Positions 24,101 through 34,962 of a DNA stretch of 64,000 nt are shown here, one piece after another. This stretch comes from Neofusicoccum parvum (lineage: Eukaryota > Ascomycota > Dothideomycetes > Botryosphaeriales > Botryosphaeriaceae). The first letter of the stretch is position 1, and each line of letters begins with the position of its first letter. The DNA lies in contig CP087209.1 in the NCBI GenBank assembly GCA_020912385.1, positions 2,294,001 through 2,358,000 of the forward strand, written 5' to 3'. The notes under the pieces were generated by a model. It saw nothing but the letters and a program-made list of their open reading frames with translations. It ran no database searches and was not told where the DNA came from. Made by a program: the position numbers and the translations under genes.

Positions 24101-26434
24101 GCCAGGGGCGAGCCGGAGCCGGTGTCATTCATCGGGTGCGGGCGGCCGCTGAAGCTGACTGTCAAGACGCCCGGCCTGCTCGACACGTTCCGGTGGGAGG
24201 AGGACGAGACGCACCACGCTGCGCTGGCGGACGGCTGGGTCGAGATCCAGGTCAAGGCGGTCGGCCTGAACTTCAAGGACGTGCTGGTGGCCATGGGCAA
24301 CCTGAACGAGAACAAGCTGGGCGTGGATGTTAGCGGGGTGGTTACGCGCGTCGGCGGCGCCGTGGCGGACGTCAAGCCAGGAGACCGCGTCATGACCTCG
24401 TCCTGCGATACCTTTGCCACGTACGTCCGCTTCCCGGCCAAGGCCGTCATCCCGGTGCCCGAAAAAATGAGCTTTGAGGACGCGGCATCCATGCCGCTCA
24501 TCTACCTGACGGCCTACTACGCGCTCGTCACTGTCGGCCGCCTGCAGGCGGGCGAGTCGATCCTGATCCATGCGGCGGCCGGCGGCGTGGGGCAGGCGGC
24601 CATCGCGGTGGCCCAGCACATCGGCGCCGAGATCTTCGCCACGGTGGGCTCGCCGGAGAAGAAGGAGTTGATCATGCGGCAGTACGGCATCGCCGCCGAC
24701 CACATCTTCAGCAGCCGCGATCTCAGCTTCGCCAAGGGCGTCCAGCGCATGACTTCGAACCAGGGCGTCGATGTGGTCCTCAACTCGCTCGCCGGCGAGG
24801 CGCTGCGCCTCAGCTGGCACTGCCTGGCCAAGTTCGGCCGCTTCCTCGAGATAGGGAAGGCAGACCTGTTCGCCAACACCGGGCTGGACATGCTGCCGTT
24901 CCTGGAGAACAAGAGCTACTGCGGCGTCAACCTCATCGACTTCGAGAACAACCCCACGCCGCGGGCCGTGAAGCTGTTCGGGGAGGTGGCGGAGCTGATC
25001 GCCCAGGGCGCCATCAAGCCCGTCCAGCCCGTCCAGCTGTTCTCCTTCGCCGAGGTCGAGAAGGCGTTCCGCCACATGCAGACCGGCAAGCACATGGGCA
25101 AGATCGTGGTGCGCATCGACGAGCACGACGTCGTACCCGCCATCCCGCGCACGCCGCCGGTCCAGGTGCGGGGAGACGCGACTTACGTCCTTGCAGGCGG
25201 CCTCGGGGGCATCTGCCGCGAGATCGGCCGGTGGCTGGCGGAGAAGGGCGCGCGGCACCTAGTGTTCCTGTCGCGGTCGGCGGCGTCGGGCGAGGACAAC
25301 GGCGCGTACATCCAGAGCCTCCGGAAGACGTACGGCACCAACGCGCTGGCGTTCGACTGCGACGTCGGTGACGAGGCGTCGCTGCGCGCCGTGCTCGACC
25401 AGATCGCCTCGCTGCCGCCGGTGCGGGGGTGCGTGACGGGCGCCATGGTGCTCCGAGTGAGTTTCCACATCCCGCTGCTCCGCTCGAGACGGGGAAGATA
25501 TGCTGACGCTCCTGCTTTAGGACACCCTCTTCGACAAGATGACGGCCGCGGACTTCCACGCCACCGTCGGCCCCAAGGTGCACGGCACGTGGAACCTGCA
25601 CGCCATGCTGCCCGCCGACCTCGACTTCTTCGTCATGCTGTCGTCGCTGGCCGGCGTCATGGGCCACCGCGGCCAGGGCAACTACGGCGCCGGCAACATC
25701 TTCCAGGACTATTTCGCCAGCCACCGCCGCGCGCGCGGCCAGCGCGCCATGACCATCGACATCGGCTACCTGCTGAGCGTCGGCTTCGTGGCCGAGCACG
25801 ACGAGTACGTCGATCACGTCAAGAGCATGGGTGAGTTTTTCCATCCCGAGACCCTTCTTTTTCCCTTCCCCTTTCTTTTTTTTCTCTCCACTCCCTTCGC
25901 TTTTTTTTAACACCGCATGTTCCCCCCCCCCCAGGCCTCAAAGTCATGCACACCTCCGACCTCCACGGCCTCCTCGCCACCGCCATGGACCGCTCCTCCG
26001 CCCACCCGCCCCAGATCATGTGCGGCCTCCCCGCCAACGAGCACTCGGACGCGTGGTACTGGATCGCGGACGGCAAGTTCGCGGCGCTGGCCGCGCGCTC
26101 GGCCGGCGGCGCCGCCGGCCCGTCCGGCCCGTCCGCCTCGCTGCGCGACGAGCTGGCGCGCTGCGGGGACGAGGAGGAAGAGGCCGTCGCGCTGGTCACG
26201 CGGGCGGTGGTGGAGCGGCTGGCGAAGCTGATGATGGTGCCGGTCGCGGACGTGGATGCGGGGAGGCCGCTGAGCGCGTACGGCGTGGACAGCTTGGTGG
26301 CGGTGGAGGTGCGGAATTGGATCGCGAGGGAGGTGGGGGTTGAGGTGAGCGTGTTCGAGATCATGGCGAATGTGCCGATGGGGGCGCTGGCGGCGGAGGT
26401 GGTGGGGAAGAGGAGGGTTGCGGGGATGAGGTAG
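18158..26434 (+). CDS. Highly reducing type I polyketide synthase, KS-AT-DH-MT-ER-KR-ACP
   Basis: Model join(18158..18372,18430..18563,18622..18703,18756..18787,18840..19530,19584..23276,23368..25456,25521..25830,25935..26434), 2581 aa. KS: Cys ~184 in [11 protein letters not shown], His in [12 protein letters not shown] and [11 protein letters not shown] 40-residue Asn-Gly-His-rich linker (~464-505) leads to AT ([15 protein letters not shown] with Ser ~689). [13 protein letters not shown] (His ~1016). C-methyltransferase: [11 protein letters not shown] (~1490). [15 protein letters not shown] and HAAAGGVGQ (~2017). [10 protein letters not shown] (~2224) and [30 protein letters not shown] (Ser ~2533), 48 residues from the end. 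All catalytic signatures look intact, so a reduced, C-methylated chain is expected. There is no thioesterase or reductase domain. Exon 4 is only 32 nt. The last intron has an extreme pyrimidine tract ending in twelve C. Confidence 0.95.
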
Positions 26435-28382
26435 GTGGGTAGTTGGGTTTTTGGTTTTCTGGTGCGTCTGCCTGCTGGTGAATGTGCCTTTTTTTTTAAT
26501 GTTTATGGTGTTGAGGGGAGGTGGGCGTAGATCTCTTTTTCTTCTTCATCTCGCTGTTCGTGAGGGTATGATTTCTTGTTTGCGGTGTTCACGGGCGGTG
26601 AATGGACGTCGCGCATGGCGGAGGCGTTTTGTGGCGCAGGTGTTTTCCGTGACGGCTGGACGGATTGTTTCAGGCGTTTTGGTTTCCTGCATTGCCCTAG
26701 TGTTGCAGTCGTGGAGTCTCGGCTCACTTGACGGTGCCACGTCTCGGCTCTTGATGATATGTCTTGCCTCTCACTGGTCTCTCCCCACCGCGCAGGGCCA
26801 TGCTCTTGATTCGTGCACCTTCAACGCAAAACTGGCGCAAAACCCACATCCAGTTTGAAATATACAGCAAGCCCAACGTTCGGCCGTAGACGCGGCTATT
26901 TCTGGCCCGTGATGGTCGCCGACCAGGCTGGTCCTGCGGAGATTCACGAGCCCGGCTGCATGCACATGGTGGTCTCCCTTGACGCATGTCGCAACGGCAA
27001 AACGGCATGTTCCGCGGACAGAGCGCTGTATATCCGCAAGGCGGAGCGATTGTCGGATTTACGATCGATCGATAGCCGGCCGGTGAGCACAACCGGCGCT
27101 ACAATGGGGGCGTGTCGTGCGTGCTGTGTCATTGCTGGCGGCGGAGGGCACCAGCTCCCAAGCGGGCTCTGCAGCGATTGATGCTCCGGCCACGCATGCA
27201 CGCCGTCGAGGACTGCTGGGCAGGCAGCGGGCAGAGAGGCCGTCCGCCGAGGATCTTTTCTGCCCGTCTCTCCGCACGTGTTGGGGTGTCTACGTAAGTC
27301 AGTTGGTGGGAAATGCCGGGCTCGGCGATGCCGGTGATCTTTTTCCGCGGCGGACGATGCCCTAGGCGTGCGGCCTGCGGTCGTACTCGCTGTTTCAGGG
27401 TGAGGTGCTGCTCGTCTGGTGCACGACACGAGTCTCGTCGAAGGCAGAGCAGATGCATGGAAGCATTGATCGGGCAAGCGGCGCTCCCGAGGGCCCGGGA
27501 GATGAGCAAGCGATGCGGCGTGGACGGCAGCGGCGGGCGGCGCCCGGAAGGGGACGACGCGATGTAACTCAAGTTATATGCGTGGTCTTGTAATGCGACG
27601 CGCCGCACTCGCGCGGCTGGCGGTGGCACTATATATTCGCTTACCGCGAGCTGGGCGTGGGCGCGGGCGCGGGCGCGGGCGTGGGCGCAGCGCCTGGGCT
27701 GGGCTGGGCTGGCCGCCGGCATGCGCCGCACACAAACCCTAACGTCGCCATGCGGGGATGGCCGCGGAACCTGGCGCAGACGCTGGTTCCTGGCCGGCTG
27801 CTGCAGCGCGGCGGCGCAGGCGCAGGTGCAGGTGCAGGTGCAGGCCCAGCGCGGGCGTCGCGGGCAGACGCCGTCCCCAGCCCGCAAGCAGCGCCCGTCG
27901 CGCGGCTCGATGATGCTCGCTGGCCTCCACGGTGGCTGCAAACCCTGGCGTGATCACCGGCGGGAGCTTGCACTAGTCGGGCTCTGCAACCGACTCTCTC
28001 ATCTCCGACCGGCATTCTCCTTTTCGTTCAGCCCTCTGAGCTGCGCCCGCGGCCAACGACCACTCGACCACCCGGGCGCGATGGGGCCCGGCAGCCGGAG
28101 GGCGGCAGGCGCGTAGCCCGAACGCGAACCAGCCCTCGCCCTCGCCCTCGCCCTCGCCCGCGCCAGCTGCTCGACGCATCCGTCCGCTGAGTCCGCCCCA
28201 GCACTAAGGCGCTGCAGCGCCGCAAGTTCCCGCCTTGGCGCCATCCTGGGGACGGCCGGCTGCACGTATTTGATTCAAGAGCGGCCGCGGGCCTTCCCAG
28301 CCCAAGTGCTGTGTCTCCCCGCCCGCTGCCTGGACCCTGGAGCTGCTGCCGCCACCACGGTCCCGCCTGGCACGAAGCCAGC
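26435..28382. other. Intergenic region downstream of PKS with simple-sequence tracts
   Basis: About 1.9 kb, GC-rich in its second half. A TATATA occurs at about 27628-27634, followed by GGGCGC units near 27658-27690, a GCAGGT repeat near 27820-27845 and CCCTCG repeats near 28128-28155. Open frames of up to ~130 codons across these tracts have repeat-driven composition (Gly-Ala, Arg) and no motif; I do not call them genes. Probably includes the promoter of the second BBE oxidase. Confidence 0.5.
27650..28160. repeat. Cluster of GC-rich hexanucleotide-like microsatellites
   Basis: Three separate tracts read directly: (GGGCGC)n with variants near 27658, (GCAGGT)n near 27820 and (CCCTCG)n near 28130. 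They lie within 750 bases upstream of the second BBE gene. Confidence 0.6.
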
Positions 28383-30150
28383 ATGGCTGCCTTCACCACC
28401 CCGACCGGTCTTCTCCTTGCGCTTCTCGGTGTTCTGACTGCCCTCCTCGGCCACGAGGTCTCGGCTCAATTTTTTGCCATCCCGACAACGCGGGACGTGG
28501 GCACTGGCGGCTGTGACGTAGCGGTAAATCATTATGCTTAAACAAGAGCCTCCCGCCTTTTCTGATGCCAAGCAACCCATGCAGTGCGCCACCCTGGCCA
28601 GCGACTTCGGCGCCCAGCTCCACTACCCGGACGCCGACAAGAACTTCACCGTCTGGGACCAGAAGTCCCGCGACGTCCGCTCGGCCTGCCGCATCGAGCC
28701 CGCCACCAGCAAAGAGGTGGCCGCCGTCTTGGGCGTTCTCGTCAGCAACTGGTGCAACTTTGCCGTCAAGAGCGGCGGCCACAGCTCCAGCCGAGATGCC
28801 TCGAACTCCGTGGGCGGCGTCACCGTCGATCTGAAGCGCATCAGCTCGGTCGAGCTGTCTGCAGACCGGACCCAGACCAGGGTCGGCACCGGCGCCATCT
28901 GGGGGGACGTCTACCGTGCTCTGGAGCCGAAGAACCTCACCGTCATCGGGGGCAGAGTTGACGACGTCGGCGTTGGGGGCTTGCTTACGGGCGGAGGGAT
29001 CAGCTTCCTGTCAGCACAGTACGGCTGGGCGACAGACAACATCCTGGAATACGAGGTCTGCCCCAAACCTCGCGCTTTTCAGCAATCAGATACTAACCAG
29101 CTCCAAGCTCGTACTCCCCAACGCCACCATCATAACCGCCAATGAGAACTGCAACTCGGACCTCTACTTCGCGCTGCGCGGCGGCGGCAACAACTTCGGC
29201 ATCGTCACCCACTTCACCCTCAAAACCGTCAGCCAGGGCAAGATCCGTGGCGGCCAGAAGTTCTACAGCATGGACAAGATGGACGCCCTGATCGACCAGT
29301 CCCACAAGCTCACGCTCAGTGACGACCCAAGCATCGGCTTTTGGACCGGCGTTATCTGGATGTGCTCCCACAACACGACCCTGGCCCTCGCGCAGGAGAT
29401 GTACTCGAAACCCGTGCAGAATCCGGCCGTGTGGAGTGACTTTGACAAAGTCGAGCCGTTGGGCAGCACGATGCGGACTGAGTACATGAGCAATTTCAGC
29501 ATGGAGCTGAAGACGGGCACCCCGTCTGGTAATCGGTATGTGGGAGAAAAGAGAAGCAACAGAAAGGCCATGCAGGGTGTTCTTTTACTGATCCATCTTC
29601 TCCAGCAACTGGATGGCCACCATGACTTTCCTGCCTTCGAAAGAGCAAGAGAAACGCATGGTTCAGATCTTCAACGAAGAAGTCGACCGCGTAAAAGCAA
29701 AAGCACCGACGTTCCAGCCCTCGATGACGTTCCAGCCCATCCCCGTGTCCGCCATCAAAGCCATGAAGGTTCGCGGAGGCAGCGCCTTGGGCTTCGAATC
29801 CGACACCCCGTTAACACGTAAGCCAAACGCCAACCTTTTGCGAATATTTCGCTTGTGCTGACAGTCTTCCAGTCTGCAATTGGGCTTCGAGCTGGCACGA
29901 CGCGAAAGAAGACGACGCGGCCTACGAGTTCCGGCAGAGGATGCTCGCGCGGTCGAGAGCGTCGGCGGTCGAGCTGGGCGTCCTGCACAAGTACGTCTAC
30001 ATGAACTACGCGGACTCGGAGCGTGACGACGTGTTTGCGGGGTACGACGGGCGGAATGTGGCGAGGATGAGAGAAATACAGAAGGCGATAGATCCGCAGG
30101 GCGTTTTTACAAGAGAGGGGCTTTGCAGGGGTTATTTTAAGCTGTTTTGA
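28383..30150 (+). CDS. Secreted FAD-linked oxidoreductase, BBE family
   Basis: Model join(28383..28523,28573..29055,29108..29535,29606..29817,29873..30150), 513 aa. The N-terminus is a signal peptide (MAAFTTPTGLLLALLGVLTA, then LLGHEVSA), so it enters the secretory pathway. The FAD domain shows RIEPATSKEVAAVLGVLVS, the flavinylation loop KSGGHSSSRDASN, GVGGLLTGGGISFLSAQYGW and GGGNNFGIVTHFTLKTV. The BBE C-terminus is YVYMNYADSERDDVFAGYDG with KAIDPQGVF. Unlike the oxidase at 15182-16933, no Cys stands at the second flavin-attachment position (IGGRVDDVGVGG), so FAD is probably held only through His. Exon 2 ends at an unusual GTCTGC donor, supported by continuity of NILEYE with LVLPNATI. Likely late oxidation or cyclisation in the PKS pathway (inference). 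Confidence 0.85.
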
Positions 30151-30583
30151 GATACCACAAGTAATGTTTATGAATTTCTACTGCAAGTGGGACTGCTGAT
30201 GGAGTTTTTGAGAGAGTTGATGCCTCATACGCAGTGACAAAATAATCACATTATAAACGTCTGGGAGGTTTGGTAGAGAGCATCGGATAGGTTTTCCGAT
30301 GGCCGATCTCGCTGTAGGAACCATCGGAATGACGCTCCGACCTTTCTACATCCGGGCTGATAAGAGAAGAGATATTCTAGTTGAGTAACCGGGTGGTTGA
30401 GATCACGTTTGGTTGACCCCACGTCGGATCCGAGTCCGATGGCGGAAGTACAGTAAGCAAACGCCATACCCCGCGACCCCACTAAGCTTATTTTAATCCC
30501 CAACTTCCAAATTTATTGCTCCTTTATCCATTTCTACACTCGCTGTCCGCACTCAAAGATCCAACAATAGCACGATTCTCAGC
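30151..30583. other. Short intergenic region
   Basis: Between the second BBE oxidase and the RidA gene; no feature seen. Confidence 0.6.
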
Positions 30584-31114
30584 ATGGAGTCAATTTTCAC
30601 CGATGAAGGAGTTCCCCGTGAGATCCCAACTTTTCGCCTCGATGATTATGGCTGATATCATGTCCAGCAATCGGTCCTTATGTAAGTGATCAAGATCATG
30701 GTGCTTCCCGGTTGCAGACCAATCTCATGCGAGCTTTCTCTCCCAGTCCCAAGCAATCAAGGCGAACGGTCTTGTCTTTGTGTCAGGTCAGATGGCCGCA
30801 GACAACAAGGGCAGGCTCATCGAAGGCACTGTTGCAGAGAAGACGCACAAAATCTGCCAGAACGCGTCCGTTGTTCTCAAAGCTGCCGGATCTAGCCTTG
30901 AGAAGACTGTCAAAGTTACAGTCAGTTGTCCGGCTACTTCCGAGACGACATTTTGACCGTTCAACAGGTGTATTTCGCGAATCTCGACGACTTCAAGGAG
31001 ATGAACGACGTATACGCGCTTTACTTTCCTCACAAGCCTGCCAGAAGCGCGATTGAGGCGAAGCGTCTTCCGGCGGGCTGCTCGATCGAGATGGATCTCA
31101 TAGCCTTAGCGTAG
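30584..31114 (+). CDS. RidA/YjgF/YER057c-family enamine/imine deaminase
   Basis: Model join(30584..30617,30668..30681,30747..30920,30968..31114), 122 aa, the usual length for the family. The proteins hydrolyse reactive enamine/imine intermediates released by PLP enzymes, as trimers in cytosol or mitochondria. Motifs in order: MESIFTDEGVPPIGPYSQAI, NGLVFVSGQMA, EKTHKICQNASVVLKAAGSS, KTVKVTVYFANLDDFKEMND and RSAIEAKRLPAGCSIEMDLI with the conserved Arg. Exon 2 is only 14 nt and is required to build the invariant PIGPYSQA motif. The CAATCGGTCCTTAT string lies between good acceptor and donor sites, so I trust it. It directly follows the second BBE gene, in the same direction. It may be a housekeeping neighbour or may handle an unstable intermediate of the cluster. 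Confidence 0.88.
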
Positions 31115-31840
31115 ACCAATCCGGGGGAGATTGTTGGCAACGGTATCCTTCGACTGCGTATGAAAACTCCCAGACTCTCGAAGTCCCCACAAATCGTCCA
31201 CAGGGCGCTCAAAGCTCCATGGGTAGCCCTCTCGTACTCGGTCCGAGCCTTCAACCCGGCATCTTCATTACGGAGTAGGCTCCAATTCAAGCATTCAAAC
31301 CTCCAAGGCCAAACATTTCATGCATTATGTCTAAACGATCCCACGCTCCCTGCCCTCATTTTTGCTAGTCACATCGGTATCCCAAACCCCCTGCTAACCG
31401 AACGGTGTCTTCTGGACCCCGGAAACTTCATCAAGCCGGAAACTCGTGCCCTACGTCACCACCACCAGACCCTCACATCCAGACAGGAAGTACAGCGAAG
31501 GAATCGAGACATTTGCATTGCCGAGAAAAAACTTGGGGCAGACAGTTGAGAGGATAGCGGTCTGAGGTGGAGATGTTGAAAGAAGCTGAAGAGCGTAAGG
31601 AAGATTAAAGTGAAGGTGCAGTGATGGAGATTTATGGGTCTTTGCGTTGAGCAGAGGGCTCAGTGGTCACCAGAAACACGCAATAACAAAGAACAAGTTA
31701 AAAAGCTACGTCTCCTAACGTAGAGAGGGCGCAATTCCCTTGCTTGGTCATCTCCTACAGCACTGTACCACCTTGGCAGCGCGGCCCACCTCCCTTGACA
31801 AGAACACAACGCATTCTCTAACAATTGAAACGCCCGCTGC
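31115..31840. other. Intergenic region
   Basis: Contains a 129-codon frame at 31160-31549 with no motif and an unsupported start; no gene called. It carries the 3' flank of the glycosyltransferase on the minus strand. Confidence 0.5.
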
Positions 31841-32944
31841 TCACGCTCCCGTCAGCGCGGCCCCCTCATTCTTCCTCCGGTAGTACTCATTCCAGAACGC
31901 GACGATCTCCTCGGGATAGCTCGTGCGGTAAAACTCCAGCTCCCAGTCAGGCGCGTGGCGCTCGGCCACGGCCAACCAGTACTCCATCTCCCTCTTCCGC
32001 TCGGGGCGGCCGGCAAAGTGAACCAGGAAGTCGCCGCGGCGGACGCGCTCGGGCTCGAGGGTGTCGTTCTGGAAGGCGTGGTAGGCGTTGAACCAGCGCT
32101 GGGGGACGTATGCGGCGTGGGGGGCGAAGCGGGGCTCGCGCAGCAGGGCCTCCATGGCGCTCTGGTCGTTGAAGACGAGCGGGCGGTCGGGGCGCAGGCG
32201 GCGGTAGGCGACGACGGCGGCGAACAGCTCGAGGCTCCACGCGTTGACGCGCAGCAGGAAGACGCCGTTGTTCAGCCCGTTCGCGTCGTTGCTGGCCACC
32301 ACGTGCACCCCCGCGTCCGGCGGCAGGAACGACGCCGCCGGGATGCACGGGTTGAGCACCACCGTGTCGCCGTCCACCCAGAGCAGCCATTCGAGTCGTG
32401 TGTGGGCGGGCTTCGCCAGCTCGTCCGCCAGCGTCGACAGGATGAAGGCGGGCTTGTTCCACACCCCGTCGACCACCTGCTCGCGCAGCACCAGCTGCCG
32501 CATCCCGTGGATGCGGCTGTGCAGCTCGTGCGTGCGCAGCGCGCGCTCGTACGTCGGGTTGGGGTCGCCGTAGAGGACGGTGATCTTGCCGATGCGCGCC
32601 GGCGACGAGGCGCCCAGGTTGTTGTAGTCGGACTCGTTGGCCAGGACGGTGTGCGCCGGGTTGCGGCATAGCTCTGGGTTCTGCTCCCAGACGCTCGGCG
32701 CCACTGTCGGCTCGGGCGTTCCACTTCGCCAGCGATGCCGGTTAGCCTTGTGCTTTGACTTGGGATGGGGGATGCGGTGGGCGCGTTACAGGAAGACCGT
32801 GGAGCGGGCGGTGAGGAGCACAAACGCCATCAGCGCCCACACGAGGGCGACGGTGAGCACCGGGTACTTCATGCTCATCTGCGGGATCATCTTGCGCAGT
32901 GGCGACGATCGGACGTGGCGTTCCCAAAGCTCTTGGATGGACAT
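31841..32944 (-). CDS. Golgi type II glycosyltransferase, GT34 (alpha-galactosyl/mannosyltransferase-like)
   Basis: Model complement(join(31841..32723,32790..32944)), 345 aa. Exon 1 from the ATG at 32944 gives a cytosolic tail (MSIQELWERHVRSSPLRKMI) and a signal-anchor (YPVLTVALVWALMAFVLLTA), so the catalytic part faces the Golgi lumen. Exon 2 begins GTPEPTVAPSVWEQNPELC. The catalytic domain has KITVLYGDPNPTYERAL, WNKPAFILSTLADEL, the metal/sugar-nucleotide DxD site in WLLWVDGDTVVLNP, the loop NDANGLNNGVFLLRVNAWSL, FNDQSAMEALL and HFAGRPERKREMEYWL. This set matches GT34 (Gma12/Mnn10 group) enzymes that use UDP-galactose or GDP-mannose in N-glycan or mannan outer-chain work. Donor and acceptor cannot be told from sequence. 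Confidence 0.85.
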
Positions 32945-33594
32945 GCTGGGCAGGCGGCTGCGTTTTGCATCTCGTTCGACGAACAAGGTGTTGGTGCGGC
33001 CATCTTTCCTTTATGCCACCGCTTGCGGAGTTACAAGGGAAGGCTTGGGATTTGGGAGGCCAAGTCAAGCCAAGCTCTCCTTGAAGAGTAAGCCTCTAGA
33101 GTCCGGTCCTTCTTGTTTACCTTGTAAACTGGTCTGGGCATTCTGCTGGCCTGCAGTACGCTGCCTTAGATTGGGGCTGTTCTCGGCGCCTCCTAGACAA
33201 TGTGAGTATTCGGCTAGGTCTGAAAGTTGATCGTCGGTGTACCTTATCGACGGATGGAAGCTACGGGAGGAATACAGCGAGGCTGTTATAGTATTGCTAA
33301 AGGTGGGCAAAAGACCGCGTTCAATATAAATAACGCCAATCCGCTTTAAGTAATTTCACTTGGTTTGAACGCTAACTCGTAAACGACAGCAAGGGATGGC
33401 ACATAATCAAGTCTTGGAAAACTCTTGGAGATCTTGGTATTCAAAAAGACTGCGCAGGAAATTACCTGTCAAAAACGCGTGTTTCTACTTCTATGCACAT
33501 GGAAAGGGAAAAAGGAAACAGCTCGGCCAAAATGCCCAGACTACCCTCGCGTTTACGCGTCAACCGGAATGTAAGCCTGCACTCATAAATACAT
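32945..33594. other. Intergenic region
   Basis: Upstream of the glycosyltransferase and downstream of the secreted dioxygenase, both on the minus strand. No gene seen. Confidence 0.6.
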
Positions 33595-34863
33595 TTAAGA
33601 AGGCGGGGTGCCAGAGGGAACAGCGCCGCTCATGGTTCCGTTGCCGCCAGATCCGCCACCAATAGCGCTGTCGGAGTTGACGTGGCCGCCGTCGGCCTGG
33701 AGGACTGCAGCCACCGAGTAGTAGTCATCATCGATGTAGTTGGCGCTGGTGTTGATGCCAATTTGAATCCAGGCGAGCAGGCCGTCGGTGACGTCGCCTC
33801 CGAGGTAGATGTACTCCGGGAAGGGGTCGTAGGTCGTGCCGGCCTGGACAATATCCCACATGTCGTCCGCGTTGGTGGTGATCGCCTGGGTGTTGGTGTC
33901 GTACGGAGACACAGCCTCGACGGCGGACCGGAGCTCCTCGTTCCAGAACAGCTGGCCGATATGCGTGATGTTGTTACCGTCGGCAAGCGTTTGGTTCTCG
34001 TAGACGGTGACGTTCATGTGGGCGAGCAGGTGAGTGTGGGTGGCACGGCCATCGTAGTGACCAGGGAAAATGGTCTCGAAGGCGGCAACTCCGTCCTGGT
34101 CAGTGGCCTGGATGCCGCGGAGGTAGGTGGAGTTGTATCCGTCAGCCGCGTAGTTGCCGCTGACGGAGATGCCGGAGTAGACTCCAGTAGCGTTGGCGTT
34201 CCAAATGTCGACATAGACGTCCGGAACCGGCTCGCAGGTCTCGATGTCGATATACTGGACCTCAAGGTAGAGATCGACACCATCGGAATACAACTCCTCC
34301 TTCACGTTCTTGCGGATCAACTCTCCGGTGACGTAGCTGATGTGTCGTTAGCAAATGTTTCATGGCTGAAAAGGCGAAGATTACTGGCTTACTAAGGACC
34401 GTCCGTGACCTCAGGGGCAAGGATGCAGGAAGTGTTGGCACCAAAGATAGCACTCTCAGGGGTGTCAAGGTTGTAGTTGTAGATGCCGGTCATGTTGTGG
34501 TTGACTGCCTCGAACTTCTCGAGAGTGGCGAGGTCGCGGCGGAACTTCTGGGGTTCTGCAATTGTCAGTGAATTCCGTGCTGGAGAATCTGCAGATAGTG
34601 AACTTACTAGCAGCAATTCCGCGCTTCTCACGAAGCTCGCGGGCAACCTGGGCACGGCGGGCATGAGAGCGAGCGGACAGTTGCTGGTGCTTGGCACTGT
34701 TGTTGCAAGCATCGAGAGCGCGCTTAGCAGCGTGGGCTCTGGCCTCACGAGATGTGATTTGGCGGCGCACGTGGTGGTGGTCGTGGTGCTCACCCGGGTG
34801 AGCACTGGCAGCAGCGAAAAGACCGGCAGCGGCGACTGCGCTAAGCTTGGTAACGTTGACCAT
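33595..34863 (-). CDS. Secreted intradiol ring-cleavage dioxygenase
   Basis: Model complement(join(33595..34336,34393..34555,34608..34863)), 386 aa. Signal peptide MVNVTKLSAVAAAGLFAAAS, then a His-rich and basic propeptide-like stretch (HPGEHHDHHHVRRQ) with possible dibasic processing sites. The catalytic beta-sandwich follows: ILAPEVTDGPYYVTGELIRK, DLYLEVQYIDIETCEPVPDV, VDIWNANATGVYSG, TDQDGVAAFETIFPGHYDGR and ATHTHLLAHMNVTV. The last two contribute the two histidine ligands of the non-haem Fe(III); tyrosines in the preceding segment supply the others. The C-terminus is a Gly/Ser-rich tail. Extracellular intradiol dioxygenases of this class open catechol or aromatic-polymer-derived diols. 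It is unlike the intracellular enzyme at 52716-53745 in length, leader and domain order. A TATA-like box lies 92 bases upstream. Confidence 0.88.
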
Positions 34864-34954
34864 GATGAACAAGAGCTCGGATGTGAAGTTTATTGAAGTG
34901 TTGAAGAGAAAGTAAATGTTGTTGAGTTGCAAAAAAAGCACTTCATCAACGCTG

Positions 34955-34962
34955 CTATATAG
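34955..34962 (-). promoter_or_regulatory. TATA-like box (CTATATAG)
   Basis: Self-complementary octamer 92 bases upstream of the secreted dioxygenase ATG at 34863. Confidence 0.5.

Noticed and set aside
22171..24501. 776-codon open frame on the minus strand
   Set aside because: Antisense shadow of the PKS: it lies opposite intact DH-MT-ER coding sequence with domain motifs, and its composition (Arg, Ala, Asp, Val) is that of a GC-rich antisense frame.
27733..27745. AAACCCTAAC, telomere-like
   Set aside because: Single copy, not an array.
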